This document shows positions 19,454 through 28,456 of a stretch of DNA of 64,000 nt, one piece after another. Each line of letters opens with the position of its first letter. The stretch's first letter is position 1. The position numbers and the translations under genes were made by a program. The stretch is from Oscillospiraceae bacterium (lineage in GTDB: Bacteria; Bacillota; Clostridia; Oscillospirales; Oscillospiraceae): the NCBI GenBank assembly GCA_030625685.1, contig DAOUQJ010000003.1, forward strand, positions 146,324 to 210,323, in the 5' to 3' direction. The notes under the pieces were generated by a model that worked only from the letters and a program-made list of their open reading frames with translations, did not search any database and was not told the origin of the DNA.

Positions 19454-19490
19454 GAAATCGCCTTGGAGGTTTTCTTCCAAGGCGATTTCT
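19453..19490 (+). terminator. Terminator of the cotJ operon
   Basis: A 15-bp perfect stem (19453-19467 / 19476-19490) with an 8-base loop is followed by TT and an AT-rich tail, starting at the cotJC stop codon. Confidence 0.88.
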
Positions 19491-19505
19491 TTACTTATTT
19501 ATTTC

Positions 19506-19534
19506 TTGTTTAATAAGTATGCATATGCTATAAT
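19506..19534 (+). promoter_or_regulatory. Promoter of the antiporter gene
   Basis: TTGTTT (19506-19511), a 17-base spacer and a perfect TATAAT (19529-19534) preceded by TG one base upstream (extended -10). Confidence 0.65.
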
Positions 19535-19572
19535 TCGTTTCGCATTTAATAACACAAAGCGAGGTGTTTTCA

Positions 19573-20745
19573 TTGCTGCTTAGTTTAGCGCTTATCTTTT
19601 TAATTGGTATGATTTTAGGTTCAATTTTTGAAATGATTAAATTGCCACGATTAATGGGCATGTTAATTGCAGGTATTATCTTAGGTCCGTATGCACTAAA
19701 CTTTTTGGATGCAAGCATACTTTCCATCTCTCCAGAATTGCGTAAAATCGCTTTAATTATCATCTTAACAAGAGCTGGGCTCAACTTAGATATTGATGCA
19801 CTCAAAAAAGTAGGAAGACCCGCAATCTTGATGTGCTTTGTCCCAGCTTCTATTGAAATATTAGCCGTGGTTTTACTAGGACCGAAATTATTCAATATCT
19901 CAGTATTAGATGCCGCAATTATGGGGTGCGTGGTTGCTGCGGTTTCTCCTGCTGTCATTGTTCCAAAAATGCTGAAACTGATGGAACTCGGATATGGTAA
20001 AAAGAACTCGATTCCACAACTTATCATGGCTAGCGCTTCTATAGATGATGTGTTTGTCATTGTATTGTTTACATCACTATTGGGTTTAGCTCAAGGTGGT
20101 GAGATTTCCTCAATGCAGTTTTTTGAAGTACCTATCTCCATCATTACAGGTTCCTTCATTGGATTTTTATTCGGGTATTTGCTAGCCAAATTCTTTGAAA
20201 AAGTGCATTTGCGTGACAGTGGAAAAGTCGTCATTTTCATCAGTATTTCATTTCTGTTTGTCTCAGCAGAAGATTTCCATTTACCCATCGCATATTCTGG
20301 ATTAATTGCGGTTATGGCATTGGGTATTGCACTAAAAAAATATCGCCCTTCTGTATCAATCCGTTTATCAAAAAAATACGCAAAAATTTGGGTGCCATCA
20401 GAAATATTGCTTTTCGTTTTAGTCGGTGCCACAGTAAACATTTCTTATGCTCTCAACGCTGGCATGTTGGCCATAGTCTTGATTGTAGCTGCGCTCTTCT
20501 TTCGGATGCTTGGCGTTTTTCTCTGCCTTATTAAAACAAAACTCTCAAAGTATGAACGTTTCTTTTGTATGGTATCCTACTCACCAAAAGCTACGGTACA
20601 AGCTGCCATTGGTTCGATTCCACTCACTGCTGGGCTCGCAAGTGGTGAATTAATATTGACAGTTGCGGTCTTAGCCATTTTAATCACTGCACCACTGGGT
20701 GCATTTTCCATCGATCTGATGTATAAACGATTACCTAATCGCTAA
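19573..20745 (+). CDS. Cation/proton antiporter (CPA family, PF00999-like)
   Basis: 390 residues from a TTG at 19573, preferred because GAGGTG lies six bases upstream; a GTG three codons earlier lies within that site. The protein is almost entirely hydrophobic, with about 11-12 membrane segments. Conserved pieces of the Na+/H+ exchanger fold are LPRLMGMLIAGIILGPY in the first helices, ILTRAGLNLD and a later SASIDDVFVIV with paired Asp residues that could bind the ion. The ion specificity is unknown. It stands alone between its own promoter and a bidirectional terminator. Confidence 0.88.
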   Translation: MLLSLALIFLIGMILGSIFEMIKLPRLMGMLIAGIILGPYALNFLDASILSISPELRKIALIIILTRAGLNLDIDALKKVGRPAILMCFVPASIEILAVVLLGPKLFNISVLDAAIMGCVVAAVSPAVIVPKMLKLMELGYGKKNSIPQLIMASASIDDVFVIVLFTSLLGLAQGGEISSMQFFEVPISIITGSFIGFLFGYLLAKFFEKVHLRDSGKVVIFISISFLFVSAEDFHLPIAYSGLIAVMALGIALKKYRPSVSIRLSKKYAKIWVPSEILLFVLVGATVNISYALNAGMLAIVLIVAALFFRMLGVFLCLIKTKLSKYERFFCMVSYSPKATVQAAIGSIPLTAGLASGELILTVAVLAILITAPLGAFSIDLMYKRLPNR

Positions 20746-20750
20746 ATGCA

Positions 20751-20786
20751 AAAAAAAGAGCAAGACTAATGTCTTGCTCTTTTTTT
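20751..20786. terminator. Bidirectional terminator between the antiporter and nadE
   Basis: A 16-bp stem of A-tract, GAGCAAGAC and its complement (20751-20766 / 20771-20786) with a TAAT loop. T runs occur on both strands, serving the two converging genes. The nadE stop codon overlaps its edge. Confidence 0.93.
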
Positions 20787-21519
20787 ATACATCCTTAAAA
20801 AACGAAATACCATCTCGTTTATGTTGACTGGTTCTATGATAACGGTCAATAATCGCGATATCTTCAGCAGAACCTTTTCCTGTTTCTATATACTCATCAA
20901 TTGCCTTGTATGTGACACCCATTTCGTCCTCGTCTGTTTGCCCTTCAAATAGGCCAGCAGATGGCGCTTTATCAATGATACTCATTGGTGCATTCAAAAA
21001 GCGAAGAAACTCAAAAATTTCCGTAGCAGTCAAATCACTAATAGGATTAAAATCACAGGCACCATCACCCCATTTTGTGAAGTAACCCATATAGCGCTCA
21101 CTACGATTTCCAGTGCCTGCAACCAAACGGTGTTCACTAGCGCCAATTGCATATAAAGTCATCATACGCAGTCTTGGTGCAATGTTTTTGCTTGCTTGAT
21201 CATTGAGTGTTGTAATGGTTGCTAGGTTTTCCATCGCTTGAGCTCGCTGCGCAGTCAAATCAATCACACGCGTTTCAATTTGAAACTGATCGGCAACATC
21301 TTTTCCATCATCCATATCCATGGTAAAGTTTCGTTTTGAATCACATGGCATAATAATACCAACTGTATTTTCACAAGCCATTTTGCATAGTATGCCAACT
21401 AGAGCAGAATCTTTACCACCACTGTTTCCAAACACAATGCCTTTTACTCCAGATTCTTCTATCAATGATTTAATATACTGGACTCTGTTTTTGAGTTCAA
21501 CTTCATAATCTCTCAACAC
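20785..21519 (-). CDS. nadE: NH3-dependent NAD+ synthetase
   Basis: 244 residues. It converts deamido-NAD, ATP and ammonia to NAD+. The N-type PP-loop GNSGGKDS is at 31-38, and GTGNRSERYMGYFTKWGDG is the conserved substrate region. The N-terminal glutaminase domain of long NadE forms is absent, so it uses free ammonia. The start is GTG at 21519 with GAAGGAG five bases upstream; the next codon, TTG, is also possible. It lies 25 bases after glmS, probably in one transcript. Confidence 0.95.
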   Translation of the reverse strand: MLRDYEVELKNRVQYIKSLIEESGVKGIVFGNSGGKDSALVGILCKMACENTVGIIMPCDSKRNFTMDMDDGKDVADQFQIETRVIDLTAQRAQAMENLATITTLNDQASKNIAPRLRMMTLYAIGASEHRLVAGTGNRSERYMGYFTKWGDGACDFNPISDLTATEIFEFLRFLNAPMSIIDKAPSAGLFEGQTDEDEMGVTYKAIDEYIETGKGSAEDIAIIDRYHRTSQHKRDGISFFKDV

Positions 21520-21544
21520 ATATTCTCCTTCGAGTATATTTTAT

Positions 21545-23371
21545 TTATTCTACCGTCACAGACTTTGCAAGGTTTTTGGGTTTATCAATATCACAGCCAT
21601 TTTCCAAGGCGACATAATACGAAAAGAGTTGCAAAGGTATGATTTCAGCAATAGGAACAAACAGAGGATCAATATTTGGCACTGCAATCACATGATCTGC
21701 TTCTTTGAAGATTTCACGATTGTCTTCGAGCGCCACACCTAGAACACATGCCCCTCTAGCTTTAACTTCTTTTATATTACTCATCATTTTATCAAACAAT
21801 CTTTCATGACATGCAAGCGCAATCACAAGTCTCTCATCTTCAATTAGCGCAATCGTTCCATGCTTGAGCTCTCCGGCAGGATACGCTTCTGAGTGAATGT
21901 AAGATATCTCTTTGAGTTTGAGTGAGCCTTCCAAAGACACTGCGTAGTCAGAGTATCTACCAATAAAGAAAATACTATCTTTTTGGGCATATTGTTTTGC
22001 CACTTCATGAATATTCGTATTCAAATCAATAGAGCGTTGTACCAAAGCTGGCATTTGTCTGATTGAATGAATAAGCTCTACATATCTTTCATCTGAAATT
22101 GTCTCTAATTGCTTAGCCATATAAACCGCTAACAAATCTATCGTAGCAACTTGTGTGGTATAGCCTTTTGTCGTTGCAACTGCAATTTCAGGACCAGCCC
22201 AAGTATATATGACATAGTCAGAAAGTTTTGCAATGGTACTTCCCACAACATTCACAATAGAAAGTACGGTTGCACCACGCGCTTTGCACTCCTTCATAGC
22301 AGCAATTGTATCCGCAGTTTCGCCTGACTGAGAAACAGCAATCAGCAATGTGTTTTCATCAATCAAAGGATTGCGATATCGCAGTTCACTCGCCAAATCC
22401 ATCTCAACAGGTATTTTGCATAGTTCTTCAATGATATACTTACCTTGACAGCCAGCATAATACGCCGAACCACAGGCTGTAATTACAATTTTATTGATTT
22501 TTTTAAGCTCATTGGCACCAAATGCAAGATCATCTAACACAATCTCATCATTTTGAATTCTAGGTTCAATGGTTGCTTTGATGGCATTTGGTTGCTCAAT
22601 GATTTCTTTGAGCATAAAGTGGTCATATCCACCTTTTTCAGCTGCTTCAATATCCCATGCAATGCGGGTAATGTTTGCTTCAACTTGACTACCCACAGCA
22701 TTAAATACACTAATATCATCCGCTGTTATATGAGCAAATTGTCCATCTTCCAAATAAATTACATTTTTCGTGTTGGCCACCAAAGCCGTTACATCAGAAG
22801 CAAAATAATTTTCTTCCACGCCAACACCTAAAATAAGAGGTGCATTTTCCCGAACTGCATAAATCTCACCAGGATGTTCGGCACATAAAACGCCCAAAGC
22901 ATAAGATCCTTCCAGTCGCGCAATGGTTTTCATCACCGCTATTCTAAAATCTCCTGTGTAATAATGATCAAGCAAATGAACAATTACCTCAGTGTCTGTT
23001 TCACTTTGAAATTCATAGCCGAACTCTCTGAGTTCTTCACGCAATTGAGAATAGTTTTCAATAATTCCATTATGTACAATGGCAAATGATTCATCTTTAT
23101 TGAGATGAGGATGAGCATTTTCATCCGTTGGTGCACCATGTGTAGCCCAACGTGTGTGTCCGATCCCCGCTTTTCCTTCTAGCGTTGCACCATCATTGGT
23201 TTTTTCCACGAGTTTATTGATTGCACCACATGTTTTGTCCATTTGGATACCCTGCTCGCCTGAAACTGCAATGCCTGCAGAGTCATAACCTCGATATTCG
23301 AGCTTTTTCAATCCATCAAGCAAAACCGAAGATGCATTTCTATTTCCAGTAAAACCAACAATTCCACACAT
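21545..23371 (-). CDS. glmS: Glutamine-fructose-6-phosphate aminotransferase
   Basis: 608 residues, full length. It makes glucosamine-6-phosphate for cell-wall sugars. The class II glutaminase domain starts with the nucleophile C2 (MCGIVGFTG) and keeps HTRWATHG and HNGIIENY. Two SIS domains follow (SQSGETADT, and GELKHGTIAL near the C-terminus). No glmS ribozyme is present: only 41 bases separate it from purC. It is therefore probably read from the purC promoter. Confidence 0.98.
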   Translation of the reverse strand: MCGIVGFTGNRNASSVLLDGLKKLEYRGYDSAGIAVSGEQGIQMDKTCGAINKLVEKTNDGATLEGKAGIGHTRWATHGAPTDENAHPHLNKDESFAIVHNGIIENYSQLREELREFGYEFQSETDTEVIVHLLDHYYTGDFRIAVMKTIARLEGSYALGVLCAEHPGEIYAVRENAPLILGVGVEENYFASDVTALVANTKNVIYLEDGQFAHITADDISVFNAVGSQVEANITRIAWDIEAAEKGGYDHFMLKEIIEQPNAIKATIEPRIQNDEIVLDDLAFGANELKKINKIVITACGSAYYAGCQGKYIIEELCKIPVEMDLASELRYRNPLIDENTLLIAVSQSGETADTIAAMKECKARGATVLSIVNVVGSTIAKLSDYVIYTWAGPEIAVATTKGYTTQVATIDLLAVYMAKQLETISDERYVELIHSIRQMPALVQRSIDLNTNIHEVAKQYAQKDSIFFIGRYSDYAVSLEGSLKLKEISYIHSEAYPAGELKHGTIALIEDERLVIALACHERLFDKMMSNIKEVKARGACVLGVALEDNREIFKEADHVIAVPNIDPLFVPIAEIIPLQLFSYYVALENGCDIDKPKNLAKSVTVE

Positions 23372-23412
23372 ATAATTATGTCCTCCTACGTTTCTTAATA
23401 TCTTATTCTATC

Positions 23413-24129
23413 TTATGAACGATTTTCAGAAACGCGACGAATCACTTCTTGATAAGCATCTTCAACATTTCCTAGATCTCTACGGAATCGATCCTTATCC
23501 ATTTTTTCACCTGTTTCACTATCCCAGAAACGACAAGTATCAGGAGATATCTCATCAGCAAGCACAATAACACCATCGGTCGTTACACCAAATTCAAGTT
23601 TGAAGTCAACCAATGTAATGCCAATATCCTTGAAGAAATTTTTCATCACATCATTGATTTTAAATGCCATGTCCTTAATAAGTGCAATATCCTCAGCTGT
23701 TGCAAGTTTCATTGCAAGTGCGTGATAGTCATTGATGAGTGGATCACCCAAATCGTCATCTTTGTATGAAAACTCAATTGTAGGACTGTCAAATTTTGTG
23801 CCTTCTTCCACACCATAACGTTTTGAAAAACTACCTGCTGCGATATTACGGATAATTACTTCAAGTGGAATAATGTTCACTTTTTTGACCACAGTTTCAC
23901 GCTCGGATAACTCTTCCACATAATGCGTAGGAATGCCATATTCCTCTAGCAAACGCATCATCAAATTTGACATTTGATTGTTTATAACGCCTTTACCTGA
24001 AATAGTACCTTTTTTTAATCCATTAAATGCTGTCGCATCATCTTTATACTGAACAATATATTGCGCATCATTGTCCGTCGCATATACTTTCTTGGCTTTG
24101 CCTTCATAAAGCATTTCTTTCATCATCAT
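23413..24129 (-). CDS. purC: SAICAR synthetase
   Basis: 238 residues. It joins aspartate to CAIR in purine synthesis. It begins with [16 protein letters not shown], has the ATP-binding segments [10 protein letters not shown] and [15 protein letters not shown], and LVDFKLEFG with [12 protein letters not shown] late in the chain. Three ATG codons follow each other closely; the first is used here, with AGGAAG eight bases upstream. It stands 35 kb away from the main pur operon and heads a purC-glmS-nadE group. Confidence 0.97.
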   Translation of the reverse strand: MMMKEMLYEGKAKKVYATDNDAQYIVQYKDDATAFNGLKKGTISGKGVINNQMSNLMMRLLEEYGIPTHYVEELSERETVVKKVNIIPLEVIIRNIAAGSFSKRYGVEEGTKFDSPTIEFSYKDDDLGDPLINDYHALAMKLATAEDIALIKDMAFKINDVMKNFFKDIGITLVDFKLEFGVTTDGVIVLADEISPDTCRFWDSETGEKMDKDRFRRDLGNVEDAYQEVIRRVSENRS

Positions 24130-24191
24130 ATGTCACACTTCCTTATATCTAATAGTAGTTTTGTTTCTGAAATATTTTTTGAATCAGATAC

Positions 24192-24220
24192 ATTCTCCCA
24201 CAAAATTGGCAATATTGCAA
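24192..24220 (-). promoter_or_regulatory. Weak candidate promoter of purC
   Basis: On the minus strand TTGCAA (24215-24220) and GAGAAT (24192-24197) are 17 bases apart, about 60 bases before the purC ATG. The -10 match is four of six. Confidence 0.25.
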
Positions 24221-24396
24221 TGCTTCAAACTATATTTTATAATCTGTTAAATCTTTTGAAAACACAATCGAATAATTATGTTATATTTGTTTAACACATT
24301 CCTCTCGAATATGCCAAACAAACACCACTTTGGCTATGAATTTCTCAACGTTTTGTAGAATAATATTCTCTATCCCTGCTTTTTCCTCTTTCTCCC
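24221..24396. other. Intergenic DNA between divergent purC and glnA, no gene seen
   Basis: The gap from 24130 to 24511 is AT-rich. A short open frame overlapping the purC start on the plus strand has no ribosome binding site and is rejected. Apart from the promoters and the glnA leader, no RNA motif, purine riboswitch or repeat was recognised. Confidence 0.5.
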
Positions 24397-24425
24397 TTGA
24401 CAGAAATTAAATTGAATTTTATACT
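24397..24425 (+). promoter_or_regulatory. Promoter of glnA
   Basis: A perfect TTGACA (24397-24402), a 17-base spacer and TATACT (24420-24425). Transcription should start near 24432, leaving a leader of about 80 bases. Confidence 0.88.
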
Positions 24426-24441
24426 TAGCAAAAAGAGTTAC

Positions 24442-24477
24442 AAGGCAAGAGAGACTAAACAAACACTCACTTGCTTT
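24442..24477 (+). promoter_or_regulatory. Attenuator-like hairpin in the glnA leader
   Basis: AAGGCAAG (24442-24449) pairs with CTTGCTTT (24470-24477) as an 8-bp stem with one G-U pair and a 20-base loop, followed by a T-rich ATTTTTATTG. This resembles an intrinsic terminator placed before the glnA ribosome binding site. It may be a nitrogen-responsive attenuator. No glutamine riboswitch motif was recognised. Confidence 0.45.
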
Positions 24478-24511
24478 ATTTTTATTGTATAGCTGAAAGG
24501 AGCTCTCCATT

Positions 24512-25846
24512 ATGAGTAATTATACAAAAGAAGACATCCTTCGCCTAGTGAAAGAGCAGGAAATCAACTTCATTAGAATGCAATTCATCGATATCTTCGG
24601 ACAGATGAAAAACGTTGCCATCACTAGTTCTCATATGGAGAAAGCCCTCAACAATCAGTTGACCATTGATGGTAGCTCCATAGAAGGATATACAAGAATT
24701 CATGAATCAGATCAATTTCTTCATCCTGATTTAGACACATTTTCTCGTGTGTCATGGAGCATCGGACATGGGAAAATTGCTCGTATGTTCTGTAATGTAT
24801 ATAATCCAGATGGTACTGCTTTTGTTGGCGACCCCCGTCAAATTTTAAAAAACACATTGGCTCGTGCTGAAAAGCTCGGCTACACGTTTAATGTCGGACC
24901 AGAATGTGAATTCTTCCTGTTTGAATTAGACAAAGATGGCGCGCCAACTGTGACTACTAGAGATGAAGCTGGTTATTTCGACCATGGTCCTACAGATCAC
25001 GGTGAAGCCACTCGTCGTGAAGTTTGTCTTGCACTGGAAGATCTCGGTTTTCAAATTGAAGCTTCTCATCACGAAGTTGCTCCAGGTCAACATGAAATTG
25101 GTTTTAAATACAGCTATGCTTTGAATGCTGCTGACAATATCATGACCTTTAAACAAACCGTCAAAGCCATTGCGCATCGCAATGGCCAACATGCTACATT
25201 CATGCCTAAACCGCTCTTTGGTATTAGTGGCTCTGGTATGCATACCAACATGTCTCTATTTGATCAAGATGGAAATAATGTTTTTTACGACCCAAATGAT
25301 GAACGCAAACTATCTGAAAAAGCATATCAGTTCATTGCTGGACTACTACATCACATGAAAGCACTTACTGCCATTACCAATCCACTAGTCAATTCATATA
25401 AAAGACTAGTACCTGGTTATGAAGCACCTTGTTATCTGGCTTGGTCTGCTTCCAACCGTAGTGCACTCATTCGAATTCCAGCAGCGCGTGGTCAATCCAC
25501 TCGTGTTGAACTTCGCTCCCCTGATCCATCCTGCAATCCATATTTGGCTATGGCTGTTTGTCTTGCCGCTGGATTGGATGGTATTGAAAAAGGTATGACA
25601 CCTCCTCCTGAAATTACGGAAAACATTTATCATATGGATGAAAAATGTCGTGCCGAAAATGGAATTGAAGATTTGCCAAGTGATTTAAATGAAGCACTCA
25701 AAGCATTCAAAGAAAGTCAACTAATGCGTGATACACTGGGCGAACATGTATTTACTCAATTTATCATCGGCAAAGAAAAAGAATGGAATGATTATTGCAC
25801 ACGCGTCAGCAACTGGGAGCTTTCCAAGTATCTTGTAAAATACTAA
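24512..25846 (+). CDS. glnA: Glutamine synthetase, type I
   Basis: 444 residues, the length of the short GSI-alpha class found in Gram-positives. It makes glutamine from glutamate, ammonia and ATP as a dodecamer. Typical motifs are DGSSIEGYTRI near the start, VGPECEFFLFE, HHEVAPGQHEIGFKY, the ATP/glutamate loop NPLVNSYKRLVPGYEAP and RVELRSPDPSCNPYL. GSI-alpha enzymes lack the adenylylation control of GSI-beta and are usually feedback inhibited. AAAGGAG precedes the ATG. It has its own promoter and terminator. Confidence 0.98.
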   Translation: MSNYTKEDILRLVKEQEINFIRMQFIDIFGQMKNVAITSSHMEKALNNQLTIDGSSIEGYTRIHESDQFLHPDLDTFSRVSWSIGHGKIARMFCNVYNPDGTAFVGDPRQILKNTLARAEKLGYTFNVGPECEFFLFELDKDGAPTVTTRDEAGYFDHGPTDHGEATRREVCLALEDLGFQIEASHHEVAPGQHEIGFKYSYALNAADNIMTFKQTVKAIAHRNGQHATFMPKPLFGISGSGMHTNMSLFDQDGNNVFYDPNDERKLSEKAYQFIAGLLHHMKALTAITNPLVNSYKRLVPGYEAPCYLAWSASNRSALIRIPAARGQSTRVELRSPDPSCNPYLAMAVCLAAGLDGIEKGMTPPPEITENIYHMDEKCRAENGIEDLPSDLNEALKAFKESQLMRDTLGEHVFTQFIIGKEKEWNDYCTRVSNWELSKYLVKY

Positions 25847-25853
25847 TACAATC

Positions 25854-25882
25854 ACAGCCGTTCAAGTCTATTGAACGGCTGT
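25854..25882 (+). terminator. Terminator of glnA
   Basis: A 12-bp perfect stem ACAGCCGTTCAA / TTGAACGGCTGT with a 5-base loop, followed by a T-rich tail. Confidence 0.85.
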
Positions 25883-25907
25883 CGTCTATATTTTAATTTG
25901 AAATCAC

Positions 25908-25936
25908 TTGCAATTAATGTAATTATGTGATATTAT
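25908..25936 (+). promoter_or_regulatory. Promoter of the rimP-nusA-infB operon
   Basis: TTGCAA (25908-25913), a 17-base spacer and TATTAT (25931-25936) with TG one base upstream of the -10 box. The leader that follows is about 90 bases long. Confidence 0.65.
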
Positions 25937-25948
25937 ACTAAGAGATAG

Positions 25949-26009
25949 ATGATTGCAAACTAGAGTGAGGCGTGCCTCACTCTTTATTTTGTTCAAATTT
26001 CGCAATCAT
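25949..26009 (+). promoter_or_regulatory. Nested hairpin leader before rimP
   Basis: An inner stem AGAGTGAGGC / GCCTCACTCT (25962-25971 / 25974-25983) is followed by TTATTTTG, like an intrinsic terminator. It is enclosed by a second pairing, ATGATTGC (25949-25956) with GCAATCAT (26002-26009), which ends 13 bases before the rimP ribosome binding site. The structure could attenuate the nusA operon; NusA itself can act at such hairpins. This is inference from pairing only. Confidence 0.55.
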
Positions 26010-26032
26010 TTTCAAAAAGAAAGGAGCCTTTC

Positions 26033-26488
26033 ATGTCTAAAATCACTGATATTGTTACCGATTTGGCAACCCCTTTTGTTCAAGAGCAAGGCTGCACATT
26101 ATGGGATGTTGAATATCTCAAAGAAGCTGGCAGCTGGTTTTTACGTGTGTATATTGATAAGGATACTGGCGTTACAATTGACGACTGCGAAAAAGTTAGT
26201 CGCTCGTTATCTGATCTATTAGATGAAACAGATCCCATTTCTGATGCATACACGTTTGAAGTTTCTTCTGCTGGTGCAGATAGAGTGCTCAAAAAGAAAG
26301 AGCATTTTGAAAAATACTTTAATGAACCAATCGAGGTTCGATTATACAAACCATATAACGGGACAAAACTATTGATTGGCAAACTTTCTTCTTATAATAA
26401 TGGTGATCTTAGTATAATTGTAGAAGACAATGAACTACAATTTACAAAACAAGATATAGCGCAAGTTCGCTTACATGTGAGCTTTTAA
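26033..26488 (+). CDS. rimP: Ribosome maturation factor RimP
   Basis: 151 residues. RimP binds the 30S precursor and helps assemble the S12-containing centre. The two-domain form is clear: an N-terminal segment with GCTLWDVEYLKEAG and YIDKDTGVTIDDCEKVSR, then SSAGADRVLKKKEHFEKY and a small C-terminal SH3-like barrel (LIGKLSSYNNGDL). In most relatives the motif reads SSPGLDRPL, so SSAGADRVL is slightly altered. AAAGGAG precedes the ATG. It is first in the translation operon. Confidence 0.95.
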   Translation: MSKITDIVTDLATPFVQEQGCTLWDVEYLKEAGSWFLRVYIDKDTGVTIDDCEKVSRSLSDLLDETDPISDAYTFEVSSAGADRVLKKKEHFEKYFNEPIEVRLYKPYNGTKLLIGKLSSYNNGDLSIIVEDNELQFTKQDIAQVRLHVSF

Positions 26489-26505
26489 TAAAGGAGTATA
26501 AAGTT

Positions 26506-27678
26506 ATGGCTAAAAGAGCTTCTAAAGCAACAAAATCCAACGAGTTGGATGGAAAAGAGTTTTTTGCCGCAATTTCGATGATTGAAAAGGAAAAAGGCAT
26601 TCCAAAATCTTATATGCTTGACAAAATCACACAAGCTTTACTTTCAGCGTATAAGAGAGACAACGAAGGTGTTCAAGATAATGTATATATTGAAGCAAAT
26701 GAAAACACCGGCGATGTTAAGATGTTTCTAAAAAAAGATGTAGTAGAAACAGTAGATAATCCTGCAACTGAACTTTCATTGGATGAAGCCAGAGCAAAAC
26801 TCCCTACTGCACAAATAGGAGACGTCATCCGCAGCGAAATCAAACCTAGAAACTTTGGACGTATCGCAGCGCAAACTGCACGCCAAGTCATTATTCAAGG
26901 TATGCGCGAAGCAGAACACAGCATGGTTTATGATGAATTCACTTCCAAAGAACATGAAATGCTCGTGGGTACGGTCACACGGATAGACCCAAGAAATGGC
27001 GCTGTTTCTGTCCGAATTGGTAGCGGTTCAGAAGTCATTGATGCATACCTCTCCCCTTCAGAGCAAGTTCGCACAGAGTCCCTACACGAAGGCGACCGTA
27101 TCAATGTTTACGTTGTGGAAGTACGCCGCACCAATCGTGGTCCACAGATACTGATTTCTCGTACACACCCTGGTCTAGTCAAACGCCTATTCGAACGTGA
27201 AGTGCCTGAAATTTATGATGGAACAGTTGAAATTCGTTCCATTGCACGCGAAGCTGGAAGTCGTACAAAAATCGCTGTATGGTCTGAAGATAGCAATGTT
27301 GATCCGATTGGCGCATGTGTGGGCCCAAAAGGCGCCAGAGTAAATAGTGTCACAAATGAATTAAAAGATGAAAAAATTGACATCATTCAATATAATGATG
27401 ACCCTGTTATTTATGTCGCAGCTGCCCTTTCTCCTGCTGATGTCATCTCAGTAAAAACCATTGATGACGGAAAGAACTGTCAAGTCGTTGTTCCTGATGA
27501 CCAACTTTCTTTGGCAATTGGTAAAGAAGGTCAAAATGCTCGCTTAGCCGCGAAACTCACTGGACTCAAAATTGACATCAAACCAGAAAGTGCTGCACAT
27601 GAATTTGAACAAAACTCAGTAGCAGAAGACATCGACAATTCCGATGTTGATTCTGAAGAAGTCGAAACTTTGGATTAA
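26506..27678 (+). CDS. nusA: Transcription termination/antitermination factor NusA
   Basis: 390 residues. NusA binds RNA polymerase and nascent RNA and modulates pausing, termination and antitermination. The N-terminal polymerase-binding domain comes first, then an S1 domain near 145-215 (VGTVTRIDPRNGAVSVRIG), and two KH domains (DPIGACVGPKGARVNSV and LSLAIGKEGQNARLAAKL). The C-terminal acidic repeats of proteobacterial NusA are absent, as usual in Gram-positives. It follows rimP by 17 bases with AAGGAG. Confidence 0.97.
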   Translation: MAKRASKATKSNELDGKEFFAAISMIEKEKGIPKSYMLDKITQALLSAYKRDNEGVQDNVYIEANENTGDVKMFLKKDVVETVDNPATELSLDEARAKLPTAQIGDVIRSEIKPRNFGRIAAQTARQVIIQGMREAEHSMVYDEFTSKEHEMLVGTVTRIDPRNGAVSVRIGSGSEVIDAYLSPSEQVRTESLHEGDRINVYVVEVRRTNRGPQILISRTHPGLVKRLFEREVPEIYDGTVEIRSIAREAGSRTKIAVWSEDSNVDPIGACVGPKGARVNSVTNELKDEKIDIIQYNDDPVIYVAAALSPADVISVKTIDDGKNCQVVVPDDQLSLAIGKEGQNARLAAKLTGLKIDIKPESAAHEFEQNSVAEDIDNSDVDSEEVETLD

Positions 27679-27704
27679 TCCCTTTCCTTAAAGGAGGTAG
27701 CATT

Positions 27705-27980
27705 GTGCCTAAAAAAATCCCACTTCGCCAATGTTTGGGTTGTCGTGAAATGAAACCGAAGCCTGAACTTATTCGAATTGTCCGCGCAAAAACAGGTGAA
27801 ATTTCTTTGGATTTCCGTGGCAAAATGCCAGGAAGAGGTGCCTACCTTTGTCAAGATCCAAACTGTTTAAAGCGTATTATAAAAGCAAAATCATTAGAGC
27901 GGGCTTTTTCTACCCAAATTCCCGCAGAGGTTTATGAAGCTTTAGAAGAACAGTTACAAAGAGGAGATACAAATGAATAG
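27705..27980 (+). CDS. rnpM: RnpM/YlxR family RNA-binding protein
   Basis: 91 residues from a GTG at 27705, preceded by AAAGGAGGTAG. The DUF448 pattern is complete: RQCLGCREMKPKPELIRIVR, then MPGRGAYLC and a helix with RAFSTQIP. Members bind RNA, and the Bacillus protein was shown to bind and modulate RNase P. The position between nusA and the L7Ae-like gene is conserved. It overlaps the next gene by eight bases. Confidence 0.93.
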   Translation: MPKKIPLRQCLGCREMKPKPELIRIVRAKTGEISLDFRGKMPGRGAYLCQDPNCLKRIIKAKSLERAFSTQIPAEVYEALEEQLQRGDTNE

Positions 27981-28383
27981 AGTAGTTTCCTTTCTTGGTT
28001 TGATTCGCAAAGCAGGAAAATTAGATGTAGGTGAAGAACCAGTCGGTTCAGCAGCAAGAGCAAAATCGGCAAAACTCATCATACTTGCAAATGATACAAC
28101 AGACAACACCATACGCAGAGCAAGTCATTTTGCTTCCGTTGCAAAAGCACCTTATGTTTCAGTTCCACTTACCAAAACTGAATTGGGTTCAGCTATAGGT
28201 AGGCCTCCCTGCGCTATGATTTCTATAAATGATATCGGTCTTGCAGCAAATCTAGTAGGGAAACTCGTCCCATCAAACCCCGAATTATATACTGAACTTT
28301 ACGAAGAACTAAATATAAAAGCTGAAAAAACGCTGAAACGAAAAAAACAAACAAAACCGCGAAAACACACAAAAAGACAATAA
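27973..28383 (+). CDS. L7Ae-family K-turn RNA-binding protein (YlxQ-like)
   Basis: 136 residues. The L7Ae/L30e/Gadd45 fold is shown by FLGLIRKAGKLDVGEE near the start, AKLIILANDTTDN and VPLTKTELGSAIGR, the region that binds kink-turn RNA. The last 25 residues form a very basic tail. YlxQ-type proteins bind K-turns in vitro, but their target is not established. GAGGAG lies before the ATG. It is cotranslated with rnpM. Confidence 0.9.
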   Translation: MNRVVSFLGLIRKAGKLDVGEEPVGSAARAKSAKLIILANDTTDNTIRRASHFASVAKAPYVSVPLTKTELGSAIGRPPCAMISINDIGLAANLVGKLVPSNPELYTELYEELNIKAEKTLKRKKQTKPRKHTKRQ

Positions 28384-28456
28384 CATTGATAATTATTTCA
28401 ATTATATCATTACTACTACTCGATGATGAATGAAAACACTTACGGAGGTGGCTTAT

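Noticed and set aside
23372..23412. glmS ribozyme before glmS
   Set aside because: Only 41 bases separate purC and glmS, too short for the ribozyme core.
24061..24294. 77-residue plus-strand frame between purC and glnA
   Set aside because: It begins inside purC on the opposite strand, lacks a ribosome site and has no family resemblance.
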